From JAZKBN01 sp040388605 (GTDB lineage Bacteria > Bacteroidota > Bacteroidia > Cytophagales > Flexibacteraceae): a DNA stretch of 41,940 nt. Location of the stretch: assembly GCA_040388605.1 (NCBI GenBank), contig JAZKBN010000066.1, forward strand, positions 1-41,940. The letters run 5' to 3'. Below are positions 8,813-16,832 of the stretch, piece after piece; position 1 is the first letter of the stretch; every line of letters begins with the position of its first letter. Position numbers and translations under genes: made by a program. Below the pieces are notes generated by a model. It saw only the letters and a list, made by a program, of their open reading frames with translations. It had not been told where the DNA came from and did not search any database.

Positions 8813-9604
8813 TTAGTTTTTCTCCCTTACCGGGAAATGCTGCTTATGCAGCAAGTCCTGTATTTTGGTCAAAATGGTAAGCTTGCCGCCATAAGTCTCC
8901 TGCAAAAGCTCCTTGCTGAAAACGTCTTTGGTTGGTCCGCTGGCAACAAGTCGCATGTTGAGTAAAATCATCCAGTCGAAGTATTCCGATGCGGTTTGCA
9001 GATCGTGATGCACAACAATTACAGTTTTCCCCTGCGCGCGCATTTCCTGTAAAAGCTTTATTATAGCCCCTTCGGTGGCTACATCCACACCGGCGAAAGG
9101 CTCATCCATAAAATAAATGTCGGCCTGCTGGGCAAGGGCGCGGGCCAGGAAAACCCTTTGCTGCTGCCCGCCCGAAAGCCTTGAAATCTGCCTGTCGGCG
9201 TAAGCGCTCATGGCAACTTTCTCAAGGCAGTCCATGGCTATTTCCCTGTCAAGCTTACCGGGGCGGCGGAAAAGGCCCAGCATGGCATAACGCCCCATGA
9301 GCACCACATCAAGCACCGATGCCGGGAAATCCCAGTCAACGGATTCGCGTTGCGGCACATAGCTTATTCGCCGGCGTACTTTATCTATATCCTGCCCCAA
9401 TATGCGGGTGTAGCCGCTGCTCAGGGGCACAAGGCCCATTACGGCTTTAATGAGTGTGCTTTTTCCTGCGCCGTTTGGGCCAATTATACCGGCCAAGACG
9501 CCTGCTGGCAGGGTGAGGTCAACATCCCAAAGCACGGGCTTGCGGTTATAGCTAACGGTTAGGTCGTGTATTTCAAGTACGGGATCAGGAACCTGTATTA
9601 TCAT
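8813..9604 (-). CDS. Metal ABC importer ATPase (TroB/MntA/ZnuC-like)
   Basis: The 263-residue cytoplasmic ATPase powers the importer encoded around it. It has all the expected motifs: Walker A GPNGAGKST near residues 42-50, the Q-loop in SYVPQRESVDWDFP, the signature LSGGQQQR, Walker B DIYFMDEP, and the switch histidine in VIVVHHDL. The VPQRESVDWDFP segment is typical of the manganese/zinc/iron subgroup. It starts 16 bp after the stop codon of the binding-protein gene and is followed after about 70 bp by the truncated permease, so it is the second gene of a four-gene operon. Confidence 0.93.
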   Translation of the reverse strand: MIIQVPDPVLEIHDLTVSYNRKPVLWDVDLTLPAGVLAGIIGPNGAGKSTLIKAVMGLVPLSSGYTRILGQDIDKVRRRISYVPQRESVDWDFPASVLDVVLMGRYAMLGLFRRPGKLDREIAMDCLEKVAMSAYADRQISRLSGGQQQRVFLARALAQQADIYFMDEPFAGVDVATEGAIIKLLQEMRAQGKTVIVVHHDLQTASEYFDWMILLNMRLVASGPTKDVFSKELLQETYGGKLTILTKIQDLLHKQHFPVREKN

Positions 9605-9620
9605 TGTTTGTTAAACCGTT

Positions 9621-10679
9621 TTAGTCCAGTGCCGATGTAATGGTTTTTACATTAGCCCTTATCATGCCTTCGTAGGTACCCTCAGGTGTATTGTTTGCAC
9701 CCATGGCATCACTGTATAAAGTCCCGCCGAGCCTGATTGTTTTACCGCGTGCCTTACAGCCGGCAACTACCGCCTCCAATGCCCTCGGTGATACGCTGCT
9801 TTCCGGGAAAATGGCCCTTATATCACGTTCAATAATAAAGTTCACCAAGCCGCTTACATCACGCAAGCCGTATTCAGATACAGTGCTTATTCCCTGGAGG
9901 CCTTTTACTTCCGTATGGTATGCCTCCCCGAAATAGCCGAAAGCATCGTGTGCGGTAATAAGCACCCTGCGTTCTTTAGGTACGGTAGCCATTCGGAGTG
10001 TAACCTCGCGGTCAAGGGAATCGAGGCGGTTGAGGTAAGCCTTGGTGTGGGCAATGTAATATTCTTTATGGGCGGGGTCAGCTTTTTCAATGGCTTTGCC
10101 GGCTTCTGCTGCTGCCTGCATCCATATTTTAACGCTGAACCAAATATGCGGGTCGTATGCCCCGCCGAAATCTCCGGAAGCATGCAGGCTGCTGCGCGGC
10201 ACCCCGTCAGATACGGCCACCACATGTTTATGCCTTTCCAGTTTTTCGAGCAGGCCGGCCATTTTTCCTTCTAAATGAAGGCCGTTAAAGAGAATAAGGT
10301 CTGCATCGGTAAGCTTGTTCAGGTCGCGTAAAGAAGCCTTGTAAAGGTGCGGGTCAACACCCGGACCCATAAGCGTAACAACATCCGTATAAGGCCCGCC
10401 AATGTTTTTTGCAGCATCGGCAATCATACCTGTTGTAGCCAGGATACGGAGCTTGCCTGTTTCGTTGGCTTCGCGTTGCTTGGGACGGCAGGCAAAAAAT
10501 CCGGCAAGCAGGAGTATGATACTTAAATTTAAAAGCCAGCCTTTACCATTGTTTTTTAGGCTCTGCGGAAAAATTGAAAAAGAGTAGCCTCCTGTTTTAA
10601 AAAAAGCAGGAATGGCCTCATTAATCGGATGGCCGGTACTGTATGGTAAAGAGAAAAGATTCCTGGACATAAAACGCAA
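9621..10679 (-). CDS. Metal-binding lipoprotein of the ABC importer (TroA/ZnuA family)
   Basis: The 352-residue protein is a cluster A-I substrate-binding protein that captures Mn, Zn or Fe in the periplasm and delivers it to the permease. The likely metal ligands are present at the family positions: His in GVDPHLYKASL, His in FNGLHLEG, His in ITAHDAFGYF and an acidic residue in LYSDAMG or FPESSV. The hydrophobic stretch near residues 50-65 ends in FFAC, a weak lipobox, so a lipid anchor is probable but not certain. The N-terminal region before it is unusually long (about 48 residues); no internal ATG, GTG or TTG gives a shorter one, but the methionine at codon 4 is an equal start candidate. 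It leads the operon. A short palindrome lies just upstream. Confidence 0.9.
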   Translation of the reverse strand: MRFMSRNLFSLPYSTGHPINEAIPAFFKTGGYSFSIFPQSLKNNGKGWLLNLSIILLLAGFFACRPKQREANETGKLRILATTGMIADAAKNIGGPYTDVVTLMGPGVDPHLYKASLRDLNKLTDADLILFNGLHLEGKMAGLLEKLERHKHVVAVSDGVPRSSLHASGDFGGAYDPHIWFSVKIWMQAAAEAGKAIEKADPAHKEYYIAHTKAYLNRLDSLDREVTLRMATVPKERRVLITAHDAFGYFGEAYHTEVKGLQGISTVSEYGLRDVSGLVNFIIERDIRAIFPESSVSPRALEAVVAGCKARGKTIRLGGTLYSDAMGANNTPEGTYEGMIRANVKTITSALD

Positions 10680-10692
10680 ATCCTGTCTCCGG

Positions 10693-10705
10693 GCCTGAAT
10701 CAGGC
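10693..10705 (-). promoter_or_regulatory. Palindrome upstream of the metal importer operon, possible operator
   Basis: GCCTGA-A-TCAGGC is a perfect 6-bp inverted repeat with one central base, 14-26 bp upstream of the binding-protein start codon. Its position between promoter and gene fits a metal-responsive operator, and the operon encodes a DtxR-like domain that could bind it. It does not closely match a DtxR or MntR consensus I know. Confidence 0.3.
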
Positions 10706-10754
10706 TTGGTATAAACCGCTTTATTTCCGGCTAAAGCACAATTTAATGCAAATA

Positions 10755-13274
10755 TCAATAATTCCCGTTTACCGGCAGGTAAATGCTGAAAGTACTTCCC
10801 GCGCCGGGCTCGCTTTTTACCTTTATATGGCCGTTGTGGTTCATAACTGCTTTTTTACAAACGGCTAATCCTATACCTGTGCCTTCGTAATTGTTCTTGC
10901 CGTGCAGGCGTTGGAAAATAACAAATATGCGGTCTTCATAGCTTTGATCGAAGCCGATCCCATTATCCTGTACATCTATTTTATAGAAATTACCATCCCC
11001 GGGCTTGGCATCCGGGCAGGCGGAGGCAGGAATTGTTTTACAGGAGATCTTAATTTCGGGGGCTGCATCATCTTTAGAAAACTTTAGCGCATTGCTCACC
11101 AGGTTTTGGAACATTCGGGTAATGTGCATAGGTATAACCCGCAATGCAGTAGGCAAAGGCTCAACGGTGATTTGCGCGTGTTTGTGCTCTATTGCTACTT
11201 CAAGGTCTTCCAATACCCCCGTCACTATATCGTTGAGGTCAGTTTCAACATATTCCTGGCCATCGGTACGCATGCGGGAGAAAGTAAGCAGGTCATCTAT
11301 AAGCCTGCTCATTCGGCCCGCCGAGTTTTGCATGCGCTCAATATAATTCTGCCCCTCTTCGGGTATTGTGCTTTTGTATTTCAGGTTCAGCCTGTCGCCG
11401 AAAGAACGAATTTTACGAAGGGGCTCCTGTAAATCATGGCCGGCAACGTATGCAAACTGTTCCAGTTCCTTGTTGCTTCGGTTCAGCTCATCGTTCAGGC
11501 GCGAAAGCATGCCGGTTCGTTCCAGCACTTTAGCTTCCAGCTCACCGGTTAATTTGCGGTAGCGTTTTTCGCTTTCGCGCAGGGCATGTTCGGCAATTTT
11601 GCGTTCAGTAATATCCTGGGTAGTACCAAAAAGGCGCAGGCAGCGGCCTTTTTCGTTCATAACAGGGCGGCCAATCATCTGTATATATTTTTTTAGCTTT
11701 TTAGGCGTAACCAGCTCTGCATCAAAACGGTAAGGGATACCACGTGTAACTGCGTTCTCCATGTGCACATTCAGCATCTCCGATTCAGGGAAGAGGGCGG
11801 CCATGTCAGAATAAGTAGGCGGGCCAGGCTCTGAGCTCAGGCCATGAATCCTGTACATTTCAGCCGACCAATATATAGCGCCTGATTCCAAATCATATTC
11901 CCAGCTGCCCAACTTACTTATTCTTTGCGCTTCGTCAAGCACTGCCTGGCTGCGCTTCAGCTCCTGCTCCATGCCTCGGTGTGCAGTTACATCTACCATG
12001 CTGCCTATTATGCGGTTGGGGCCAAACTTTGAAGACTCTGCGCTTATGCAAAACGCCCGATCATAAACTATGGCATAGCTGCCGTCTGCTTTCCTTATCC
12101 TGTATTCAGAAACCCATTTGCCTGTAAGCCCGTGTTTCAGATCTTCAAGGCTTGCAAATACATTGGGCCTGTCATCAGGGTGAATAAGATCAAACCTGAA
12201 TTCCCGGGCTGTAGGTCTTATTTTGTACCCAAGGTTTGTGCGTATGCTGTCGGCTATCCAAATTTCATCTGTTTCAGTATTCCAATCCCAAATTATATCA
12301 TCAGTGCTTTCAATCAGCAATGCGAAACGTTCTTCCGCTTCTATGAGCTGTTTTTTTTGAACTTCTACGCGCATGGCAAGGCTTTCATTGGCCTGCCTGA
12401 GCTCGGCTTCGGCCAGCTCAAGGCGTTGGGCGTCGCGCACCCGTTCTGTAATATCCAGCAGGGTGCCAATCAGGCGAACTACCTTGCCTTCGTCGTTTCG
12501 CCTGAACGGCAGCTCGCGGCAATAAACCCAGCGTAAACGCCCGTTAGCATCGCGCACCCTGAATTCTGATTCTATAAGTTCGTCATCTGAAGCCCATTCA
12601 GATTCTTTAAGCAATGCATCGCGCCAAATGCTGTCTTCAGCATGAACAGGCATATCTACCAAAATTTCTTTCAGGCCGGATTCCGGTTTCGTGAATCCGA
12701 ATGTTTCACAAAACTTTGCACCGCCATAAACTACCTTCTTTTTTTCAATGTCATAAATATAGGTGGCAGCTGGGGCGGCGTTTGTTATTTTATCAAGCAG
12801 GTAGCTTTCCTCGCGCAGGCTGTCCTGCGCTTTTTTCATATCATCAATATCGGTGAAAGAGAGCATTACGCCGTCGCCGAGCTTTACAACGGTAATTTTT
12901 ACCCAGATGCTCAGCCTTTCGCTGAAATTTTCAAATACCTCGTGTCTTCCTGAATTTGTAACCCGAACCATTGAATCAAAAATGCCGGTGGTACGGTTAT
13001 GCGGAAATACAGTGAGGAAATTACGGCCCACCACATCTTCAGCTTTCATGTTTATGTAATGCTGAACAGTAGGGTTAAGAAGCTTGAAAATATAATCTGT
13101 AATTTCTCCTTTTTCATCCCTGATTGAATCCATTATATAAAAACCGTCGGGTGAGCATTCAAGAATACCCAATAGGGTTTCCTGCATCTTTTCAGGACTG
13201 TAATCAGACACCACCGACTTTGTTTCGCTGAAGGTAGTTGTTGAAATTGTTTTGTCGTTCGATGTGAATATCAT
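10755..13274 (-). CDS. Soluble multi-PAS sensor histidine kinase
   Basis: The 839-residue kinase has no clear membrane segment. Four PAS/PAC-like modules can be seen at about residues 30-150, 155-285, 310-435 and 440-565; the later ones end in motifs such as LLDITER and TTQDITERK. A short coiled coil leads to HisKA with the phosphorylated His613 (AGHDLQEPLRK). HATPase_c follows with the N box (QNLVSNALKFS), G1 (DNGIGF) and G2 (GTGIGLAVCKK). AGHDLQEP and RRLHGKNNYEGTG-like sequence are usual in bacteriophytochrome-like cytosolic kinases of the HWE-unrelated HisKA group. There is no receiver domain, and no response-regulator gene is adjacent. Signal and output are unknown. It lies 75 bp before the metal importer on the same strand, but the palindrome and the lack of overlap suggest a separate unit. 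Confidence 0.9.
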   Translation of the reverse strand: MIFTSNDKTISTTTFSETKSVVSDYSPEKMQETLLGILECSPDGFYIMDSIRDEKGEITDYIFKLLNPTVQHYINMKAEDVVGRNFLTVFPHNRTTGIFDSMVRVTNSGRHEVFENFSERLSIWVKITVVKLGDGVMLSFTDIDDMKKAQDSLREESYLLDKITNAAPAATYIYDIEKKKVVYGGAKFCETFGFTKPESGLKEILVDMPVHAEDSIWRDALLKESEWASDDELIESEFRVRDANGRLRWVYCRELPFRRNDEGKVVRLIGTLLDITERVRDAQRLELAEAELRQANESLAMRVEVQKKQLIEAEERFALLIESTDDIIWDWNTETDEIWIADSIRTNLGYKIRPTAREFRFDLIHPDDRPNVFASLEDLKHGLTGKWVSEYRIRKADGSYAIVYDRAFCISAESSKFGPNRIIGSMVDVTAHRGMEQELKRSQAVLDEAQRISKLGSWEYDLESGAIYWSAEMYRIHGLSSEPGPPTYSDMAALFPESEMLNVHMENAVTRGIPYRFDAELVTPKKLKKYIQMIGRPVMNEKGRCLRLFGTTQDITERKIAEHALRESEKRYRKLTGELEAKVLERTGMLSRLNDELNRSNKELEQFAYVAGHDLQEPLRKIRSFGDRLNLKYKSTIPEEGQNYIERMQNSAGRMSRLIDDLLTFSRMRTDGQEYVETDLNDIVTGVLEDLEVAIEHKHAQITVEPLPTALRVIPMHITRMFQNLVSNALKFSKDDAAPEIKISCKTIPASACPDAKPGDGNFYKIDVQDNGIGFDQSYEDRIFVIFQRLHGKNNYEGTGIGLAVCKKAVMNHNGHIKVKSEPGAGSTFSIYLPVNGNY

Positions 13275-13437
13275 GGTGTAACCGCTTCGGTTTCCAGGCT
13301 TTTATAAATGATGTAAAGGCCTAAATTGAGAAAAAAGCGGCAATTAAATTCCACATTAATTCCGTCTTTATTTAATAAAGGGCCGGTAGCAGGTTTGCAA
13401 AAAAGGTGCCCCTGTTAATTATCCGCGGAATTTAATT

Positions 13438-13470
13438 AAAAAACCCGGCAGGTTTAATTTGCCGGGTTTT
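13438..13470. terminator. Strong bidirectional-looking hairpin terminator
   Basis: An AAAACCCGGCA/TGCCGGGTTTT inverted repeat with a short loop has A-runs on one side and T-runs on the other, so it could work in both directions. On the minus strand it lies about 50 bp downstream of the candidate 36-codon ORF (13517-13627) and about 165 bp upstream of the kinase start. This implies that something is transcribed leftwards into it. Confidence 0.75.
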
Positions 13471-13516
13471 AAATAATGTGGATTAACGTACACCGAAACG
13501 CTCAATACCGAAGGCA

Positions 13517-13627
13517 TCAGGATAAGTATGGCCCAAACAGGAGACTCAGGGACAATACCGTTCCGAAAGAGTAAACGGCATTTTTAAGCAGGTGTACCTG
13601 CCTGAAAGACTCAACAGCTTCGTGCAT
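13517..13627 (-). CDS. Candidate 36-residue single-pass membrane peptide
   Basis: An ATG ORF of 36 codons starts MHEAVESFRQ and ends in a hydrophobic stretch (AVYSFGTVLSLSLLFG), a plausible single transmembrane helix. The frame is open a few codons further up to a stop. A strong terminator follows about 50 bp later, which supports a transcript. I do not recognise a family. It could equally be a chance ORF within a small RNA. Confidence 0.3.
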   Translation of the reverse strand: MHEAVESFRQVHLLKNAVYSFGTVLSLSLLFGPYLS

Positions 13628-13746
13628 GCAACGGAGCTGTTCAGACAGCGGTTAATTTGTACAATGATTAGAGGCCGCACCCAAGTTAAAAATACAAACT
13701 CCAGAGCAAGCCTGGTTTTTGAATGAAAAGTAAGATTAAACTTGCT

Positions 13747-13797
13747 TTACCACCACCACCACCGACAACAATTGCAGACCGAGGGCTTGTAAACCAT
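13747..13797 (-). CDS. Candidate 16-codon leader peptide ending in four tryptophans
   Basis: The ORF reads MVYKPSVCNCCRWWWW and stops. Three cysteines and a run of four Trp codons in a 16-residue peptide resemble an attenuation leader peptide that senses charged tRNA. About 120 bp downstream on the same strand is the small membrane ORF and then a terminator. No tryptophan-related gene follows, so the target is unclear. The opposite strand holds a 41-codon ORF (13723-13848, with a run of prolines) as a competing reading. Confidence 0.25.
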   Translation of the reverse strand: MVYKPSVCNCCRWWWW

Positions 13798-13953
13798 AAC
13801 CCGGATTATGGCCCCGGTTTGTCGAAATATATCTGTTCTGTCTTTTAACCCTTTCAACCTTTTTCAGCACAGGTCACAAAACGAATTCGCGTTAATTACA
13901 ATACACACTGTACTAAAGAAGCCCTTCCAGGTTCGCGGTAAATCAGCAATATC

Positions 13954-13961
13954 TATATTTG
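13954..13961 (+). promoter_or_regulatory. Predicted -7 promoter box for the first acyltransferase
   Basis: TATATTTG matches the Bacteroidota -7 element. It lies 39 bp before the chosen ATG (14001). The paralogous gene downstream has an identical box. No good -33 TTTG is visible. Confidence 0.4.
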
Positions 13962-14000
13962 CCATGATGTGCCGGTAAAATGGCACTGAGCATTTTGTAC

Positions 14001-15122
14001 ATGCGTAATAAGGAAATAGACTTTTTGCGGGGCATTGCCATTTTATTAATCATAATTGGGCACAGCGCCTATATAATGCCCATCAATTATGGCGGCTGGA
14101 TTGGCGTTGACCTGTTTTTTGTGCTCAGCGGATTCCTTATTGGCGGCCTGCTGTTCGACGAATATAAAAAGCATGGTAATATTAAAATCGGGCTTTTCCT
14201 GATACGCAGGGGATTTAAAATTTACCCAAGCTATTACCTGCTGGTTGCAACCGTTACTTTAAAACTATACCTGGTTTCACAAAAAACAGGCGGTGAATTT
14301 TTTCCGGTAAAAAAATTCCTGGCAACCTTATTTTTCCTGCAAAATTATTTGGGTACTATTTGGGGGCCCACATGGTCTTTAGCTGTAGAAGAGCATTTTT
14401 ACTTGCTGTTGCCGCTTTGCCTGTTGTGGTTAATTAAGTTCAATAAGTTAAAAACACCGGGGCCAATATCAGGCCTGTTTATCGGGCTTGCATTACTTTG
14501 CCTTGCGCTTCGAATTTGTACAATTTACTTTATTGGTCCCTGGTTCGAAATAGTTGGGTTCCCCACTCATTTGCGCATAGACTCCTTGTTTTTCGGGGTA
14601 CTCATAGCCTGGTTTTACCATTTCAGGCAAACCGAGCTCAAAGCATTTTACATGCGATATCGCAAAGGCCTGCTCATATTCGCCATACCCACATTCCTCC
14701 AGTTCTTTATTCGTACAGATAAGTTTCTCCCCTTTTTCAGAACTTACCTTGATTTGTCTGTCGGATTTACCGTGGCTTTTATTGTGAGCGGAATATTCAT
14801 TATTGCCTTAGTATTGGACGAAAAAGTTTCCTCAACAGTAAAAAAAATCATCCGCCCCCCGGTTTTCAATTTTATTGCCTTTACCGGTTATTATTCGTAC
14901 AACCTCTATTTATGGCATTTTTGGCTGGTAGATGGTATAATTGTAAACGATGAACTTAAAAATTACCCCGTATTTAAAGCATGGCCTGTAATTCTGCCTG
15001 CGGCATACTTCCTTTTATCTTATATATTGGGCATCGGAATTACACAATTGGTTGAACTGCCCCTTCTGAAACTGCGCGACAGGCTTTTTCCGAGGCGAAG
15101 CAAAGCAGTACTGCCTCTTTAG
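14001..15122 (+). CDS. Acyltransferase-3 family integral membrane protein, copy 1
   Basis: This 373-residue protein has about ten hydrophobic segments and the marks of the acyltransferase-3 (OafA/NodX-like) family: FLRGIAILL with the conserved Arg, the catalytic-type His in IIIGHSAY, DLFFVLSGFLIGGLL, RRGFKIYPSYYL and WSLAVEEHFYLLLPL. Such enzymes move acyl groups, often acetyl, from a cytoplasmic donor to sugars or lipids on the outer face of the inner membrane, for example O-acetylation of O-antigen or peptidoglycan. An ATG seven codons upstream (13980) is in frame, but the paralogue begins MRNKDIDFLRG, so the matching MRNKEIDFLRG at 14001 is preferred. The two copies share long identical blocks and the C-terminal LRDRxFPRRSK tail. 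The substrate is unknown. Confidence 0.88.
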   Translation: MRNKEIDFLRGIAILLIIIGHSAYIMPINYGGWIGVDLFFVLSGFLIGGLLFDEYKKHGNIKIGLFLIRRGFKIYPSYYLLVATVTLKLYLVSQKTGGEFFPVKKFLATLFFLQNYLGTIWGPTWSLAVEEHFYLLLPLCLLWLIKFNKLKTPGPISGLFIGLALLCLALRICTIYFIGPWFEIVGFPTHLRIDSLFFGVLIAWFYHFRQTELKAFYMRYRKGLLIFAIPTFLQFFIRTDKFLPFFRTYLDLSVGFTVAFIVSGIFIIALVLDEKVSSTVKKIIRPPVFNFIAFTGYYSYNLYLWHFWLVDGIIVNDELKNYPVFKAWPVILPAAYFLLSYILGIGITQLVELPLLKLRDRLFPRRSKAVLPL

Positions 15123-15178
15123 AATTTAAGTTTGGCCCGATGTTTAAATGAACAATTACCGCAAAATCTAAGAGCAAT

Positions 15179-15478
15179 ATGCATATAAACTATTTTCTCA
15201 TGCTTTCGGCTGTACTTTTTTGCCTCGGGTTTTTGGTGGTGCTCACCCGCCGACATGTGCTCATGGTTTTAATGGGCACAGAGCTCATGCTGAATGCAGC
15301 TAATATAAACCTTGTCGCTTTCAGCTATTTTGATCCGCAACGTATGCAGGGCCATATTTTTACCCTTTTTGTGATAGTAATTGCCGCTGCCGAAGCTGCT
15401 GTGGCTTTAGCTTTTGTGCTTAAAGTATATGAAAGCTTTAAGACCTCAAATTTGGATGAATACAGTAAGCTGAAATAA
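15179..15478 (+). CDS. nuoK: NADH-quinone oxidoreductase subunit K, orphan copy
   Basis: The 99-residue protein has three transmembrane helices and clear NuoK features: GTELMLNAANINLVAFS with the conserved membrane Glu35, and AAAEAAVALA with Glu72, the two acidic residues of the proton path. Its length equals that of E. coli NuoK (about 100). The NuoK fit is better than the related MrpC antiporter subunit, which is usually longer. It is the small proton-channel subunit in the membrane arm of complex I. It sits alone, 56 bp after one acyltransferase gene and 96 bp before the next, with no nuoJ, nuoL or other subunit in the window. Either the nuo cluster has been broken up in this genome or this is an extra copy. 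Confidence 0.9.
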   Translation: MHINYFLMLSAVLFCLGFLVVLTRRHVLMVLMGTELMLNAANINLVAFSYFDPQRMQGHIFTLFVIVIAAAEAAVALAFVLKVYESFKTSNLDEYSKLK

Positions 15479-15542
15479 AAAATCATTAAAATTTAAGAGG
15501 ATCAACGGGCAGAACTAAAACTGACATAAATAGCTGAATGCC

Positions 15543-15550
15543 TATATTTG
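15543..15550 (+). promoter_or_regulatory. Predicted -7 promoter box for the second acyltransferase
   Basis: TATATTTG lies 24 bp upstream of the ATG at 15575 and is identical to the box before copy 1. It suggests that copy 2 has its own promoter rather than depending on read-through from nuoK. No clear -33 element was seen. Confidence 0.4.
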
Positions 15551-15574
15551 TGCAATCACGGATAACATTAATAG

Positions 15575-16696
15575 ATGCGTAATAAAGATATTGATTTTTT
15601 AAGAGGCTTTGCCATTATTTTAGTACTCTTTCGACATCATGATATTATCAGCTTTTTAAGTACTGCGGGCGGCGCCGGGGTAGATTTATTTTTTGTCCTT
15701 AGCGGGTTTTTAATAGGTGGGCTGCTATTTGTTGAATATAAGAACTTTGGCAACCTAAAAATAGGTTTATTCTTAATCAGGCGCGGGTTCAAAATTTACC
15801 CAAGCTATTACTTAACCATGGCTGTTGTTATTGGCTGGACTGTAATTTCGTGCCTTAAAAACAATATTCCAATTCCAATCCAAAGCATTCTGCTTAACCT
15901 GTTTTTTCTGCAAAACTACTATACAGGTTCACCCTTATGGATTCCGGCATGGTCATTGGCTGTTGAAGAGCATTTTTATTTCCTGTTGCCGTTATGCCTG
16001 CTTTGGTTTATAGGCAGGAACAAGTTTAACAACAGCAAGGCATTTCCGAAATTATTTATTTACGCGGCAATTACCTGCCTGGTTTTGCGATATATTACAA
16101 TATATACACTTGGAATGGGGTTCAGAGAATTAGGCACTCCAACTCACTTACGTATAGACAGTCTTTTGTTTGGTGTACTCATTGCGTACTACTATCATTT
16201 TGCACCGGCAACTATTACCAAGGTTTATTTTAAGTTTCGATATACGCTCCTGTTTTTTGCATGTGCAGTATTTATTTGGCAGGGTATGCCCGATTTCAAT
16301 TTAATACCATTTGAAATAAAAATCATGCTCGTTCCAATAAACTTTAGCTTGCTTTACCTGGCATCGGGGGTGCTGATTGTGGCAACTCTCTCAGATGCCG
16401 GGGCTACCATGCTGTTAAAAAAAATCACCACTAAACCTGTCTACGAATTCGTGGCTTTTACCGGGTTTTACTCTTATAATATTTACCTGTGGCATTTATG
16501 GGGTGGAATATTATTGAACGCTTTTTTATATCGCAAATTCCCAATTTTGGTACAATACCCAATATTACCTGCGCTGTTCTATTTTGCAACCGCATTTGGG
16601 CTTGGGATAGGGATAACACACCTGGTTGAAATCCCGTTTCTAAGCCTGAGAGACCGCTTTTTTCCAAGAAGGTCTAAAAAAGCAAAACTCATTTAA
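15575..16696 (+). CDS. Acyltransferase-3 family integral membrane protein, copy 2
   Basis: This 373-residue paralogue of the gene at 14001 keeps the same landmarks: MRNKDIDFLRGFAII, His21 (in RHHD, where copy 1 has GHSA), DLFFVLSGFLIGGLL, RRGFKIYPSYYL, WSLAVEEHFYFLLPL and a C-terminal LRDRFFPRRSKK. Differences concentrate in the loops and in the segment around residues 85-110, so the copies may act on different acceptors or be functionally redundant. Expected role: transfer of an acyl group to a periplasmic or envelope glycan or lipid. It has its own promoter-like box and is followed by a terminator shared with, or belonging to, the convergent ComA gene. Confidence 0.88.
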   Translation: MRNKDIDFLRGFAIILVLFRHHDIISFLSTAGGAGVDLFFVLSGFLIGGLLFVEYKNFGNLKIGLFLIRRGFKIYPSYYLTMAVVIGWTVISCLKNNIPIPIQSILLNLFFLQNYYTGSPLWIPAWSLAVEEHFYFLLPLCLLWFIGRNKFNNSKAFPKLFIYAAITCLVLRYITIYTLGMGFRELGTPTHLRIDSLLFGVLIAYYYHFAPATITKVYFKFRYTLLFFACAVFIWQGMPDFNLIPFEIKIMLVPINFSLLYLASGVLIVATLSDAGATMLLKKITTKPVYEFVAFTGFYSYNIYLWHLWGGILLNAFLYRKFPILVQYPILPALFYFATAFGLGIGITHLVEIPFLSLRDRFFPRRSKKAKLI

Positions 16697-16764
16697 TTCG
16701 GGCAAATTAACCGGATTCATTGATTTTAAGGAGGCACATCAATCAATTGTCCTATAGAGCAAAA

Positions 16765-16804
16765 AAGCGAAGGGATTGCTTCAACAGAAACATTCCCTTC
16801 GCTT
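16765..16804 (-). terminator. Terminator of the TPR-ComA operon
   Basis: A perfect 11-bp stem (AAGCGAAGGGA with TCCCTTCGCTT) has an 18-base loop and, on the minus strand, a following run of six T. It lies between the convergent acyltransferase and ComA genes, 29 bp past the ComA stop codon. Confidence 0.8.
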
Positions 16805-16832
16805 ACATTGTCGGCTAAAAACAGGCAGGACT

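Larger units (their letters stand above)
13275..14000. other. 725-bp region without an established gene
   Basis: This interval between the kinase and the first acyltransferase holds the strong hairpin, two small minus-strand ORFs and the TATATTTG box of the acyltransferase. Nothing else was recognised: no tRNA, no repeat array and no sequence resembling a decayed gene. Confidence 0.6.

Noticed and set aside
10755..13274. A two-component operon with the metal importer
   Set aside because: The kinase has no partner regulator nearby, and the importer has its own regulator-like domain and a palindrome directly before its first gene, so shared direction alone is not enough.
13723..13848. 41-codon plus-strand ORF with five prolines
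   Set aside because: It lies opposite the Trp-tailed ORF in the same codon register; the proline run is the reverse complement of the Trp codons, and no downstream gene or terminator supports it.
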